Of a stretch of 64,000 bases of DNA, positions 24,671-37,370 are shown in pieces. The stretch covers positions 13,265,034 through 13,329,033 of the forward strand of contig CM034534.1 in NCBI GenBank assembly GCA_020002185.1, written 5' to 3'. Below the pieces are notes generated by a model that was not told where the DNA came from, made no database searches, and saw only the letters and a program-made list of their open reading frames with translations. The first letter of the stretch is position 1; each line of letters starts with the position of its first letter. A program made the translations under genes and the position numbers. The stretch comes from Paraescarpia echinospica. Lineage: Eukaryota; Annelida; Polychaeta; Sabellida; Siboglinidae.

Positions 24671-27590
24671 ATAATATTTATTGATATATAATGTTAAGTA
24701 CAGCACATATGTAGCAGTAATATGATACATGTATACATTACGTAACAATTTAACAAGATTACCACCCAGAGAATTAACTCTAGGTGGCAGGTGGACAAGG
24801 AAACCCTTTGTCTTATCGACAGTCCAACCCTTTTATTTATGTGTATCCCGCCCATCTGAGGTATGTGTCGATTTTATTTTTAAACATATTCACGCTACTA
24901 GCATCCACACAATCAGCAGATAATCTGTTCCATTCATTTACAGTCCTTTGTGAAAATGAGAACTTTCTTATATTTAATCTACACTGTTCCTTTGTTAACT
25001 TCATGTCCTCTAGTCCTTCAATCTTTCTTAACTGAGAAAAAATATTTCTATCAATATTTTCATAACCATTCAATATTTTAAACACTTCTATCTGACCTCC
25101 TCTCAATCTCCTGGTCTCTAGTGTTGTTAAACCACATTCTTTTAGGCGAATTTCATAACTAAGATCCCTCAGTTTTGATATAATTTTAGTCGCTCTCCTC
25201 TGTATTCTTTCTAGCATATCTATGTCCTTCCTGCGATATGGCCTCCACGCTTGAATACAATATTCTAAATGAGGCCTCACTATTGTTTTGAACAGCGGTA
25301 TTATTAGTTCTTGTTCCTTATACGCTATATTTCGCCTAATTAATCCAAGGATTTTATTTCCCATTGAAGCTGCAATTCCGCACTGCTCTGAAACCTTCAT
25401 ATCAGCACTAATGGTTAACCCTAAGTCCTTTTCTTTTATAGTAGTACTTAGTACAGTACCCCCTCCCCCCATTGTATATTCTACATCTTCGTTCTCATGG
25501 CCTGTATGGAGGCATTTACATTTCCCAAAATTTAACAGCATTTGCTACTTTTCAGACAATTTGATCAACCTGTCAAGATCATCTTATAAATGTTGTCTAT
25601 TTCCATCACTGTTAATCCTTTTAAACACTTTTGTGTCATCCGCAAATTTCAACACCTTGCTTGTTATATTATCATCCAAATCGATGACATATATTAAGAC
25701 TAATATAGGTCCTAGTACTGATTCCTGTGGTACCCCACTCAATACCGATTTCCAGTTTGAAGCCTCCCCATCAACTACTACACGTTGTCTTCTGTCAATC
25801 AGCCATTTTTCTATCCAGTTTATTATACTATTTCCTATGCCATGGACTTTTAGTTTAAGCAGTAATCTTTGATGTGGTACTTTGTCGTAAGCGTTTTGAA
25901 AATCTAAGTAGACGACATCTACTGGTGATCCCTCATCTACCCACTTAGTGATGTCTTCCAAAAAACATAACATATTTGTTAACCATGACCTCGCTTTTAA
26001 AAACCCATGTTGAGATGGGTTTATCAAGTTATGTTTAACAAGAAAATCCACCATGTGATCTTTAATTAGTCTTTCTAATAATTTGCAAATCACTGATGTT
26101 AAACTCACTGGTCTGTAGTTCTCTGACTTGTTTCTCGAACCTTTTTTAAATAACGGTATGATGTTTGCCTCTTTCCATTCTAAAGGAACCACTCCCTCTT
26201 CTAATGACAAATTATTGAAAACTGTTGCAAGCGGTACGCTAATTTGTTCTACAATTTCCGATAGTAGTTTGGGCGGAATCCCATCCACTCCAGGTGATTT
26301 ATTATCCTTCATAGCCCTAATTTTCTTAGCTACCAGTTCCGGGGTTACAATTAACTGTCCTAAATAGTATAATTCTGCCCCTTTGAACTTAGCCTCTGGT
26401 ACTGGCAGTGAACTAATATCTTCCCTGGTAAAAACTGAACTAAAATACTCATTCAGGTCTTCTGCCATTAAGAATCCCTCTGATACTATATTTCCAGCAC
26501 TATCTTCTAGAGGACTGACCTTATCCTGAACTTTCTGTTTGCTTCGAACATACGCGTAAAAACTCTTGCTGTCATGTTTTATATTACTAGCTAATTTTTT
26601 GTCATAGCTTCTCTATGAATTTATAATTTCAGCTGTAGCTTGGTTAAGTACTTCTTTATAACTGTTGTAGTCTACATCATTTGTTTATACTTATTTTTCT
26701 AATGGCATCTTTCGATAAGTGTTTGTTTTTGGACCGTTTCCCTTGTTTTTTGAAGGGTACAAATTTATCGACTATGCATTTAATTTCACTCTTTAAAATA
26801 TTCCAGCATTCTGTTGCTGTCTTATTTTTTAGTGTGTTATTCCAGTCTATCTTTGCTAAATATTTCCTTATGTCCTTATACCTTCCTTTGTGGAAATTTT
26901 TTTGCTATACTGCTTTTACTATTCCTTTCTGATTTTACTTTGATGGTAAAAATGTATCTGGTTGTGATCACTACTCCCCAGTGGCTCACATATATTGACA
27001 TTGTCAACTAATTCATTCTGAGAGGACAAAACTATGTCTAACACATTATCACCCCAGGTTGGTTCTAGCACATGTTGAGAAAGGAAAGTATCTTGAACTA
27101 AAACTAAAAACTTGTGGTCCTCACTCCTCTGTAGAGATTCCCATTGTATATGTCCGTGGTTAAAATCCCCCATAATAACACAGTCCCGTTTGCTCACTTC
27201 CCTTATAGCGTTTTGTACTTTTTCATTCTCTTCTATGCTTATGCTTGGACTTCGATCAATTAACCCAACCGTTAACGTTGTTTCCTGTAACTATGTTACA
27301 CCAAACAGCTTCTTCGCAATCTGCTTCTCTGTCTAATTTTATTTCATAAGCCTGGATAGATTCTTTAATATATAAAATAACTCCACCTCCCTTTCTTCCT
27401 ATTCTATCTTTCCTAAACATTACATATCTTGTCAGTCCCAATTCGGCATCTGATATATCGGTGGTGGTCCAGGATTCGGTTATACCTATTATGTGAGAGT
27501 CAATATCTTCTACCATAATGTTTAGTTAATTTCTTTTGTTTACTATACCCATTGCATTTAAACAAACACATTTATATCCAGCTTAGGTTT
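24671..27590 (-). mobile_element. CR1-type LINE retrotransposon, inserted in a minisatellite
   Basis: A minus-strand non-LTR element of about 2.9 kb. In its own 5' to 3' order it carries the N-terminal endonuclease start, the apurinic-like endonuclease, a linker, reverse transcriptase, the C-terminal domain, and a 3' UTR of about 165 bp ending in CAATAAATATTATTATC. It lacks a 5' UTR and ORF1, so it is 5'-truncated as most CR1 copies are. At the left boundary the minisatellite breaks off in GCGATGATA and at the right it resumes with ATATCCACCAAC, so the pre-insertion repeat is easily reconstructed and no long target-site duplication is needed. The reading frame carries stops and at least one frameshift, so it is not autonomous. 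Confidence 0.93.
24837..27575 (-). pseudogene. CR1-type ORF2 pseudogene: endonuclease plus reverse transcriptase
   Basis: In the intact parent the protein nicks target DNA and reverse-transcribes LINE RNA at the nick. The endonuclease shows GYKCVCLN, IIGITESW (metal-binding Glu), then after a frameshift near 27265 MGDFNHGHIQWESL and SDHNQIHF (catalytic His). The linker FVPFKKQGKRSKNKHLSKDA leads to KSPGVDGIPPKLL, YLDFQNAYDKVPHQRLLLKL, SGVPQESVLGPIL (canonical Gly replaced by Glu) and the catalytic KFADDTKVF. The C-terminal part (PHLEYCIQAWRPY; IQRRATKII; FSFSQRTVNEWNRLSADCVD) ends at GYT-stop as in relatives. Two in-frame stops lie near 25540-25585 between the FADD box and the C-terminal part, with more damage around 26640. 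Clearly CR1-like; the exact subfamily needs a database comparison. Confidence 0.92.
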
Positions 27591-27690
27591 TATGCCATCC
27601 CATCCAGGACTAGAGTTTTTAAAAGTCTTAATAATTCCCTTTATCTCATCTGGTGTGGCTGGCGACAGATACATTGAATTTCTCAAATAC
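27583..27690 (-). mobile_element. Fragment of a second LINE's RT fused to the CR1 5' end
   Basis: The minus strand reads NSMYLSPATPDEI then IIKTFKNSSPGWDGIKP. This is the Ser-Pro-Gly-x-Asp-Gly block at the start of a LINE reverse-transcriptase domain, with the preceding Tyr-Leu-x-Pro-x-Thr-x-x-Glu-Ile pattern of Jockey-like elements. It is in a different frame from the CR1 endonuclease that follows directly (AGYKCVCLN) and does not correspond to sequence expected upstream of it. It also differs from the CR1 element's own block (KSPGVDGIPP at about 26280). So the 5' end is chimeric: about 100 bp of another LINE lie between the CR1 and the minisatellite. Confidence 0.8.
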
Positions 27691-28665
27691 ATATCCACCA
27701 ACTATCTTACTTGTTCTCTTTGAGATATTGCGATGATATCCCTCAAAGATCACACGTATTTCTGTGAGAGTTATTGTGATGATATCCCTCAAAGATCACA
27801 CGTATTTCTGTGAGAGTTATTGCGATGATATCCCTCAAAGATCACACGTATTTCTGTGAGAGTTATTGCGATGATATCCCTCAAAGATCACACGTATTTC
27901 TGTGAGAGTTATTGCGATGATATCCCTCAAAGATCACACGTATTTCTGTGAGAGTTATTGCGATGATATCCCTCAAAGATCACACGTATTTCTGTGAGAG
28001 TTATTGCGATGATATCCCTCAAAGATCACACGTATTTCTGTGAGAGTTATTGCGATGATATATCCCTCAAAGATCACACGTATTTCTGTGAGAGTTATTG
28101 CGATGATATCCCTCAAAGATCACACGTATTTCTGTGAGAGTTATTGCGATGATATCCCTCAAAGATCACACGTATTTCTGTGAGAGTTATTGCGATGATA
28201 TCCCTCAAAGATCACACGTATTTCTGTGAGAGTTATTGCGATGATATCCCTCAAAGATCACACGTATTTCTGTGAGAGTTATTGCGATGATATCCCTCAA
28301 AGATCACACGTATTTCTGTGAGAGTTATTGCGATGATATCCCTCAAAGATCACACGTATTTCTGTGAGAGTTATTGCGATGATATCTCTCAAAGATCACA
28401 CGTATTTCTGTGAGAGTTATTGCGATGATATCCCTCAAAGATCACACGTATTTCTGTGAGAGTTACTGCGATGATAGCCACCAAACATATTACTTATTTC
28501 TCAGAGAGTTATTGCAATGATATCCGCCACATATATTAATTATTTCTTATTGGATGAGTTATTGCGATAACGTCTACCAAAGATCTGACTTATTTCTTAG
28601 TGTCTGAGTTATTGTGATGAAATCCACCAAAGATCTTACTTATTTTTCAGTGATTTTTGCGATGA
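27691..28665. repeat. 46-bp minisatellite, right part, highly homogeneous core
   Basis: Exact 46-bp period (for example TCCCTCAAAG at 27785 and 27831). About 16 nearly identical copies of TCCCTCAAAGATCACACGTA, TTTCTGTGAGAGTTATTGCG, ATGATA span about 27738-28470, one with a 2-bp TA insertion near 28060. The first copy after the LINE (27691-27737) and the last few (28470-28665) are degenerate and resemble the left part at 24.1-24.7 kb. Confidence 0.96.
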
Positions 28666-28954
28666 AATCCAACCTCATAAACAGGTTTTAGGAACAATGG
28701 GCATATAATACGGAATCACTTGGCCAGTCACAGCGTGTTCCACGTGGCGAGAGTCCATGCAATAAGATTGTGTTAAACACGTTAGTATCCATTCTCCCCG
28801 CCTTATTCAGAGTGTCGTGGTGATATAAAGAGTCGCACATCTCATCGCGTGTTTGTCTTGTGACACAGTAATCAAGGTTTTGTTTGGGGAGCGCGGAATT
28901 CATTGTCGTTGACGGAACGATACAATCACATGCGGCCGGTGACGGGACGACTAA
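28666..28954. other. Short spacer between two minisatellites
   Basis: About 290 bp of non-repetitive sequence separate the 46-bp and 40-bp arrays. A 71-codon minus-strand frame here has no recognisable domain. Confidence 0.5.
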
Positions 28955-31900
28955 GCGGGGTTAGCCAATAGACTGGGGTTACGTGCAGTGTTCACTGGAA
29001 TTGACCAATACACTGAGGTTACGCGCTGTGCTCACGGGGATTGGCCAATACACCTAGCTAACATGCAGTGTTCATTGGTATTGGCCCATACACTGAGGTA
29101 ACATGCAGTGTTCACTGGAATAGGCCAATTCACTGAGTTTACGTGCAATGTTCACTTGCATTGGCCAATAAACTGGGGTTGTTTGCAGTGTTCAATGGGA
29201 TTGGACAATACACTGAGATTACATGCAGTGTTCACTGGAATTGGCCGATACACTGAGATTACATGCAGAGTTCACTGGAATTGGCCGATACACTGAGGTT
29301 ACATGCACTGTTCACTAGAATTGGCCGATACATTGAGGTTACATGCAGTGTTCACTGGGATTGGCCGATACACTGAGATTACATGCAGTGTTCACTGGAA
29401 TTGGCCGATACACTGAGATTACATGCAGTGTTCACTGGAACTGGCTGATACACTGAGGTAACATGCAGTGTTCATTGGGATTGGCCCATACACTGAGGCA
29501 ACATGCAGTGTTCACTGGAATAGGCCAATTCACTGAGTTTACGTGCAATGTTCACTTCCATTGGCCAATAAACTGGGGTTGCTTGCAGTGTTCAATGGGA
29601 TTGGCCAATACACTGAGATACATGCAGTGTTCACTGGAATTGGCCGATACACTGAGATTACATGCAGTGTTCACTGGAATTGGCCGACACAGTGAGATTA
29701 CATGCAGTGTTCACTGGAATTGGCCAATACACTGAGGTTACGCGCTGTGCTCACGGGGATAGGCCAATACACCTAGCTAACATGCAGTGTTCATTGGTAT
29801 TGGCCCATACACTGAGGTAACATGCAGTGTTCACTGGAATAGGCCAATTCACTGAGTTTACGTGCAATGTTCACTTGCATTGGCCAATAAACTGGGGTTG
29901 CTTGCAGTGTTCAATGGGATTGGACAATACACTGAGATTACATGCAGTGTTCACTGGAATTGGCCGATACACTGAGATTACATGCAGTGTTCACTGGAAT
30001 TGGCCGATACACTGAGGTTACATGCACTGTTCACTGGAATTGGCCGATACACTGAGATTATATGCAGTGTTCACTGGAATTGGCCGATACATTGAGGTTA
30101 CATGCAGTGTTCACTGGGATTGGCCGATACACTGAGATTACATGCAGTGTTCACTGGAATTGGCCGATACACTGAGATTACATGCAGTGTTCACTGGAAC
30201 TGGCTGATACACTGAGGTAACATGCAGTGTTCACTGGAATTGGCCGATACACTGAGATTACATGCAGTGTTCACTGGAATTGGCCGATACACTGAGTTTA
30301 CATGCAGTGTTCACTGGAATTGGTCGATACACTAAGATTACATGCAGTGTTCACTGGAATTGGCCGATACACTGAGATTACATGCAGTGTTCACTGGAAT
30401 TGGCCGATACACTGAGGTTACATGCAGTGTTCACTGGGATTGGCTGACAAACTGAGGTTACATGAAGTGTTCGCTGGAATTGGCCGATACGCTGAGGTTA
30501 CATGCAGTGTTCACTGGAATTGGCCGATACACTAAGATTACATGTAGTTTTTACTGGAATTGGCCGATACACTGAGGTTACATGCAGTGTTCACTGGGAT
30601 TTGCCGATACACTGAGGTTACATGCAATGTTCACTGGGATTGGCCGATAGACTGAGGTTACATGCAGTGTTCACTGGGATTGGCCGATACACTGAGGTTA
30701 CATGCAGTGTTCACTGGAACTGGCTGATACACTGAGGTAACATGCAGTGTTCACTGGGATTGGCCGATACACTGAGGTTACATGCAGTGTTCACTGGAAT
30801 TGGCCGATACACTGAGATTACATGCAGTGTTCACTGGAATTGGCCAATACACTGAGGTTTCGCGCTGTGCTCACGGGGATTGGCCAATACACCTAGCTAA
30901 CATGCAGTGTTCATTAGTATTGGCCAATTCACTGAGTTTACGTGCAATGTTCACTTGCATTGGCCAATAAACTGGGGTTTCTTGCAGTGTTCAATGGGAT
31001 TGGACAATATACTGAGATTACATGCAGTGTTCACTGGAATTGGCCGATACACTGAGATTACATGCAGTGTTCACTGGAATTGGCCGATACACTGAGGTTA
31101 CATGCACTGTTCACTGGAATTGGCCGATACACTGAGAATACATGCAGTGTTCACTGGAATTGGCCGATACACTGAGGTTACATGCACTGTTCACTGGAAT
31201 TGGCCGATACACTGAGATTATATGCAGTGTTCACTGGAATTGGCCGATACATTGAGGTTACATGCAGTGTTCACTGGGATTGGCCGATACACTGAGATTA
31301 CATGCAGTGTTCACTGGAATTGGCCGATACACTGAGATTACATGCAGTGTTCACTGGAACTGGCTGATACACTGAGGTAACATGCAGTGATCACTGGGAT
31401 TGGCCGATACACTGAGGTTACATACAGAGTTCACTGGAATTGGCCGATACACTGAGAATACATGCAGTGTTCACTGGAATTGGCCGATACACTGAGTTTA
31501 CATGCAGTGTTCACTGGAATTGGCCGATACACTGAGGTTACATGCAGTGTTCACTGGAATTGGTCGATACACTAAGATTACATGCAGTGTTCACTGGAAT
31601 TGGCCGATACACTGAGATTACATGTAGTGTTCACTGGAATTGGCCGATACACTGAGGTTACATGCAGTGTTCACTGGGATTGGCTGACAAACTGAGGTTA
31701 CATGCAGTGTTCGCTGGAATTGGCCGATACGCTGAGGTTACATGCAGTGTTCACTGGAATTGGCCGATACACTAAGATTACATGCAGTTTTTACTGGAGT
31801 TGGCCGATACACTGAGGTTACATGCAGTGTTCACTGGGATTGGCCGATACACTGAGGTTACATGCAATGTTCACTGGGATTGGCCGATAGACTGAGGTTA

Positions 31901-34420
31901 CATGCAGTGTTCACTGGGATTGGCCGATACACTGAGGTTACATGCAGTGTTCACTGGAACTGGCTGATACACTGAGGTAACATGCAGTGTTCACTGGGAT
32001 TGGCCGCAACACTGAGGTTACATGCAGTGTTCACTGGAATTGGCCGATACACTGAGATTACATGCAGTGTTCACTGGAACTGGCTGATACACTGAGTTAA
32101 CATGCAGTGTTCACTGGGATTAGCCGATACACTGAGGTTACATACAGTGTTCACTGGAATTGGCCGATACACTGAGATTACATGCAGTGTTCACTGGAAT
32201 TGGCCGATACACTGAGTTTACATGCAGTGTTCACTGGAATTGGTCGATACACTAAGATTACATGCAGTGTTCTCTGGAATTGGCCGATACACTGAGATTA
32301 TATGCAGTGTTCACTGGAATTGGCCGATACACTGAGGTTACATGCAGTGTTCACTGGGATTGGCTGACAAACTGAGGTTACATGCAGTGTTCGCTGGAAT
32401 TGGCCGATACGCTGAGGTTACATGCAGTGTTCACTGGAATTGGCCGATACACTAAGATTACATGCAGTTTTTAGTGGAATTGGCCGATACACTGAGGTTA
32501 CATGCAGTGTTCACTGGGATTGGCCGATACACTGAGGTTACATGCAATGTTCACTGGGATTGGCCGATAGACTGAGGTTACATGCAGTGTTCACTGGGAT
32601 TGGCCGATACACTGAGGTTACATGCAGTGTTCACTGGAACTGGCTGATACACTGAGGTAACATGCAGTGTTCACTGGGATTGGCCGATACACTGAGGTTA
32701 CATGCAGTGTTCACTGGAATTGGCCGATACACTGAGATTACATGCAGTGTTCACTGGAATTGGCCAATACACTGAGGTTTCGCGCTGTGCTCACGGGGAT
32801 TGGCCAATACACCTAGCTAACATGTAGTGTTCATTGGTATTGGCCCATACACTGAGGTAACATGCAGTGTTCACTGGAATAGGCCAATTCACTGAGTTTA
32901 CGTGCAATGTTCACTTGCATTGGCCAATAAACTGGGGTTGTTTGCAGTGTTCAATGGGATTGGACAATACACTGAGATTACATGCAGTGTTCACTGGAAT
33001 TGGCCGATACACTGAGATTACATGCAGTGTTCACTGGAATTGGCCGATACACTGAGGTAACATGCAGTGTTCACTGGGATTGGCCGATACACTGAGGTTA
33101 CATACAGTGTTCACTAGGATTGGCCGATACACTGAGATTACATGCAGTGTTCACTGGAATTGGCCGATACACTGATATAACATGCAGTGTTCACTGGAAC
33201 TGGCTGATACACTGAGGTAACATGCAGTGTTCACTGGGATTGGCCGATACATTGAGATTACATGCAGTGTTCACTGGAATTGGCCGATACACTGAGGTTA
33301 CATGCAGTGTTCACTGGAATTGGTCGATACACTAAGATTACATGCAGTGTTCACTGGAATTGGCCGATACACTGAGATTACATGCAGTGTTCACTGGAAT
33401 TGGCCGATACACTGAGGTTACATGCAGTGTTCACTGGGATTGGCTGACAAACTGAGGTTACATGCAGTCTTCGCTGGAATTGGCCGATACGCTGAGGTTA
33501 CATGCAGTGTTCACTGGAATTGGCCGATACAGTAAGATTACATGCAGTTTTTACTGGAATTGGCCGATACACTGAGGTTTCATGCAGTGTTCACTGGGAT
33601 TGGCCGATACACTGACGTTACATGCAATGTTCACTGGGATTGGCCGATAGACTGAGGTTACATGCAGTGTTCACTGGGATTGGCAGATACACTGAGGTTA
33701 CATGCAGTGTTCACTGGAACTGGCTGATACACTGAGGTAACATGCAGTGTTCACTGGGATTGGCCGCAACACTGAGGTTACATGCAGTGTTCACTGGAAT
33801 TGGCCGATACACTGAGATTACATGCAGTGTTCACTGGAATTGGCCGATACATTGAGGTTACATGCACTGTTCACTGGGAATGGCTGACACACTGAGGTTA
33901 CATGCAGTGTTCACTGGAATTGGCCGATACACTGAGATTACATGCAGTGTTCACTAGAATTGGCCAATACACTGAGATTACATGCAGTGTTCACTGGGAT
34001 TGGCCGATACTCTGAGGTTACATGCAGTGTTCACTGGAATTGGCCGATACACTGAGATTACTTGCAGTGTTCACTGGAACTGGCTGATACACTGAGGTAA
34101 CATACAGTGTTCACTGGGATTGGCCGATACACTGGGATTACATGCAGTGTTCACTGGAATTGGCCTATACACTGAGATTACATGCAGTGTTCACTGGAAT
34201 TGGCCGATACACTGAGATTACATGCAGTGTTCACTGGAATTGGCCGATACACTGAGAGTACATGCAGTGTTCACTGGGATTGGCCGATACACTGAGATTA
34301 CATGCAGTGTTCACTGGGATTGGCCTATACACTGAGATTACATGCAGTGTTCACTGGGATTGGCCGATACACTGAGGTTACATGTAGTGTTCACTGGAAT
34401 TGGCCAATCTACTCTGCGGT
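28955..34420. repeat. 40-bp satellite-like array, about 136 copies, with higher-order blocks
   Basis: The basic unit is TTCACTGGAATTGGCCGATA, CACTGAGATTACATGCAGTG (40 bp). Copies keep phase almost perfectly for 5.4 kb; one visible 1-bp deletion (near 29615) shifts the register. Variants are not random: a 420-bp block that starts TGGTCGATACACTAAGATTA and ends TGGCTGATACACTGAGGTAA occurs at 30321, 31561, 32241 and 33321, and a CGCGCTGTGCTCACGGGGAT variant recurs at 29022, 29741, 30861 and 32781. Every unit has an ATTGG (inverted CCAAT). The 62- and 90-codon frames in it are repeat translations. Confidence 0.98.
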
Positions 34421-34914
34421 AACATACACAGCTACGATTGGTCAATGAATACACAAAGCTCTAATATAACTCCGATGTCAGCAACATGTCGGAACAAATT
34501 TGTTTTTGTCGCTATTTGTGACTAATGTGCTGCCCCACTTGTCTGAAAGGACACACTTGTCACAGGAGATGTTATGATAGGCAACGAATGACGGTCAGTT
34601 ATCACCACTTCACTTATTCGTATGTAAAAATAATTTTGTTATTTCTATAAATATCGTGCCAGCAAAGAGGTCACGAAGCGGATGAACTGTTAATTGTGTA
34701 ATATTTTTGTGATGACATAATTACAACGACCTTTGAGCAAGTGGCTGTACTTGCTCGCTAGTTCGTGTATTGACGGATTCTTCAATGGCAATGTAATGAA
34801 CACGATATTTATATTTACACGTATGTGACGGTCATATTACATTAAACATTATGTTAAATTATAATGAATGGAAAAATGATCTACAAAAACGCATTTGGGC
34901 GGTCCGAACACACA
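34421..34914. other. Unannotated interval
   Basis: The last degenerate trace of the 40-bp array (GATTGGTCAATGAATACAC) fades here, followed by featureless AT-rich DNA. Confidence 0.5.
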
Positions 34915-34996
34915 CAAACAAACAAACAAACAAACAAACAGCACACACACGTACGAACGCACGCACGCACGCACACAGGCTCACCACACACACACA

Positions 34997-35089
<93 letters not shown>

Positions 35090-35365
35090 ACACACGTACA
35101 TACACGTACACACACACAAACACACTCAACGACACACAGACACACGCACACACACACACGCACACAAACACGCACGCACACTCTCACACGTACGCAAAAG
35201 CACACAAGTTCACACAAAAAAACATTTACAATACATTTACACACACACGCACACACGCACATATGAACACACGCACGCTCACACGCTCACACGCACATAC
35301 GCGCACACTTACACACGCACGCACGCAAACACACACACATGCAGGCACGCACACACACACACATA
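34915..35365. repeat. (CAAA)n / (CA)n compound microsatellite
   Basis: CAAA copies (34915-34940), ACGC copies, a near-pure CA run (about 34996-35082), then interrupted CACACG, CACAAA and ACGC repeats to 35365. Thr-His and Cys-Val open frames are artefacts. Confidence 0.96.
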
Positions 35366-36688
35366 CACCTCATGATTTTTTTCGATAAAAACAACCGCAA
35401 TTTCTATGATGGCCCCCACTGGGAATGCAACTGTCGTATCACCTGATATTTTCATGGCTTCTAGTGAACGTGTGATCTTGTGCAAGAGTCCACCTTGCTC
35501 CGTGTCGCGCTGTTGCGGTTCGCTACAAATACGTATTGTGCTCGCAGCTGTGACTCCCTACGAAGAACTAGACTTTTTATTAAACTGGAAACCGAAAATA
35601 ATTGCCATGTGTCATCAATATTGCGTGTAAAACATCTTGCCACTTTACAACTTGACAAGATTTTGTCACCTGTAATCTTGGTTGTTGTGCGTTATGTTAC
35701 CGCATCCTCACGCGCCAATAATAGCGATGTTTTTACTCGTATGTACCCCGATAAATGGCGATGACTAAACCCGGACGAAGAGACGCTATTTGCGGCGCGT
35801 CACGTGACAGGACAACCAGTGGGCGGTTTTTGTAGCTAGATTAATGATTTATAATGTCGTGTTTTACAGATTGAAGGATGGCGCAACGAGAATGATGAAT
35901 CACGTGTACTGTTATGCTAAACAAGTTAAGGCCAACGCAGCTGCATTCAGTGGCACGAAACATCGCGGAGAGAGATGTTGTTTAGTTGTTATTTTTAGTG
36001 AGACGTTTGGTATTTGTGATCTTTAAGTTACCCATGGCGACGTTTCGGCGTAAATTGAAAGCAAACATTTCTTCCTCCCATTTTTCGTTTCTCGTCAAAT
36101 TCCGTGACGAAATGTACAAAGATTGCAAAGCGTTCTTGGAGTTTATGTAGTTTTGAAGCCGGATTCCAGGGAATAGCTGCCCGTTATACGTTTTGTGTGT
36201 TTTATTGTTATATTATTATTATTATTATCTTTATCATTATATGCAATATAACAAAGTTGAATTTGTTTAACCAAAATATTGGCGGCATGTCTGTCTTGAT
36301 TTTTTTCTACAAAAAAACATTTATAGCGCTTGTGTTTGAACAGCTTACGAATGATCCGCTTGATTGCCTGCTTGGAGTCAACGATCATTGCTGTTTGTCT
36401 CGAAGACACCTAGTCATGTAATCAGGTATTATCACCTCACTTGTCACATCAAACTTCAAAAGAATGTCTCATAATTATACAATTCAGTATGGTGCAATCA
36501 TTACGCGTGGATTGGGACATGCTACGACGTGCACGCATTTGTAAGCGCACAAAAACGTGTTGCTATTGTATCGTAGCATTCCTGTCTCGTGTATGACGTC
36601 ATATGCAGAAATATGTCAGTCGTATATGCTTCGTATCTAGGATTTTTCACACGATGCGGAAACCGTTCATTACAGGATTGTAGTAATG
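35366..36688. other. Unannotated interval
   Basis: No recognisable gene. A 10-bp palindrome GTCACGTGAC (an E-box core CACGTG) near 35799-35808 is followed by GGGCGG, and a TGACGTCA palindrome lies at 36594-36601. An AT-trinucleotide run (TATTATTATTATTATC) lies near 36211-36230. Confidence 0.45.
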
Positions 36689-36820
36689 AGTAAACAAGAA
36701 AGGGAGCAGTTATTACTGCAGGGAGGGGCTAGTAAACAAGAAAGGGAGCGCTTATTACTGCAGGGAGGGGCTAGTAAACAAGAAAGGGAGCGCTTATTAC
36801 TGCAGGGAGGGGCTAGTAAA
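36689..36820. repeat. 42-bp tandem repeat, 3 copies
   Basis: Units begin at 36689, 36731 and 36773 (AGTAAACAAGAAAGGGAGCG, CTTATTACTGCAGGGAGGGG, CT). Copies 2 and 3 are identical and copy 1 differs at one or two positions, so the expansion is recent. Confidence 0.97.
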
Positions 36821-37370
36821 TAAAATAGCAGAACAACATATCACCACACACGTATTGTACTAATAATGTAAAAGTCATTACCATTTTTGCAGCCGGTGAG
36901 CCAATAGAATCAGATGTTTTTAATTTGATGTGTCCAAATTGAATGTGGTTGAATATTTTCAAAATTATAGAAAATTCAGAAGTTGGGCGTTGTCGGTATA
37001 GGACCTGTGGTAGGCGGCCATACAAAGACCACCGCCCGCTTGGCGACGGATAATTTCGTTTGCAATTAGAAAATACGGGCGTGGTGAAATCACCTGTCGG
37101 GCACGTACAGTGAACGCGAACTCACTCTGACGAACTGAAGAAGAAATTATGGGTTAATGACGTAGTCCATTATGGTGACCGCCTTGTCATTATTTGGTTT
37201 TATAATTATTGATTTCGTAATTATTTTATTTTTATTTTTATTTGCCCGACGTTGTGGCCTAGTTGTTTGTTTTCTTTTTTGTTCAGTCATTTTATACACA
37301 TTTTGTCTTATACACGGCTGTTCCTATGTTCGCCAGTAGTTACAGGGTTTGTTTGTGCGCGCTTGTGCGT
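36821..37370. other. Unannotated interval
   Basis: No gene, RNA or repeat is recognised. Confidence 0.5.

Noticed and set aside
25288..26367. Plus-strand open frames (194 and 79 codons) inside the CR1-type LINE
   Set aside because: They are antisense shadows of the reverse-transcriptase pseudogene on the minus strand.
28955..34420. Possible CRISPR array in the 40-bp repeat region
   Set aside because: The units are contiguous and drift by substitutions along their whole length; there is no alternation of constant repeat and unique spacer. It is a eukaryotic tandem array.
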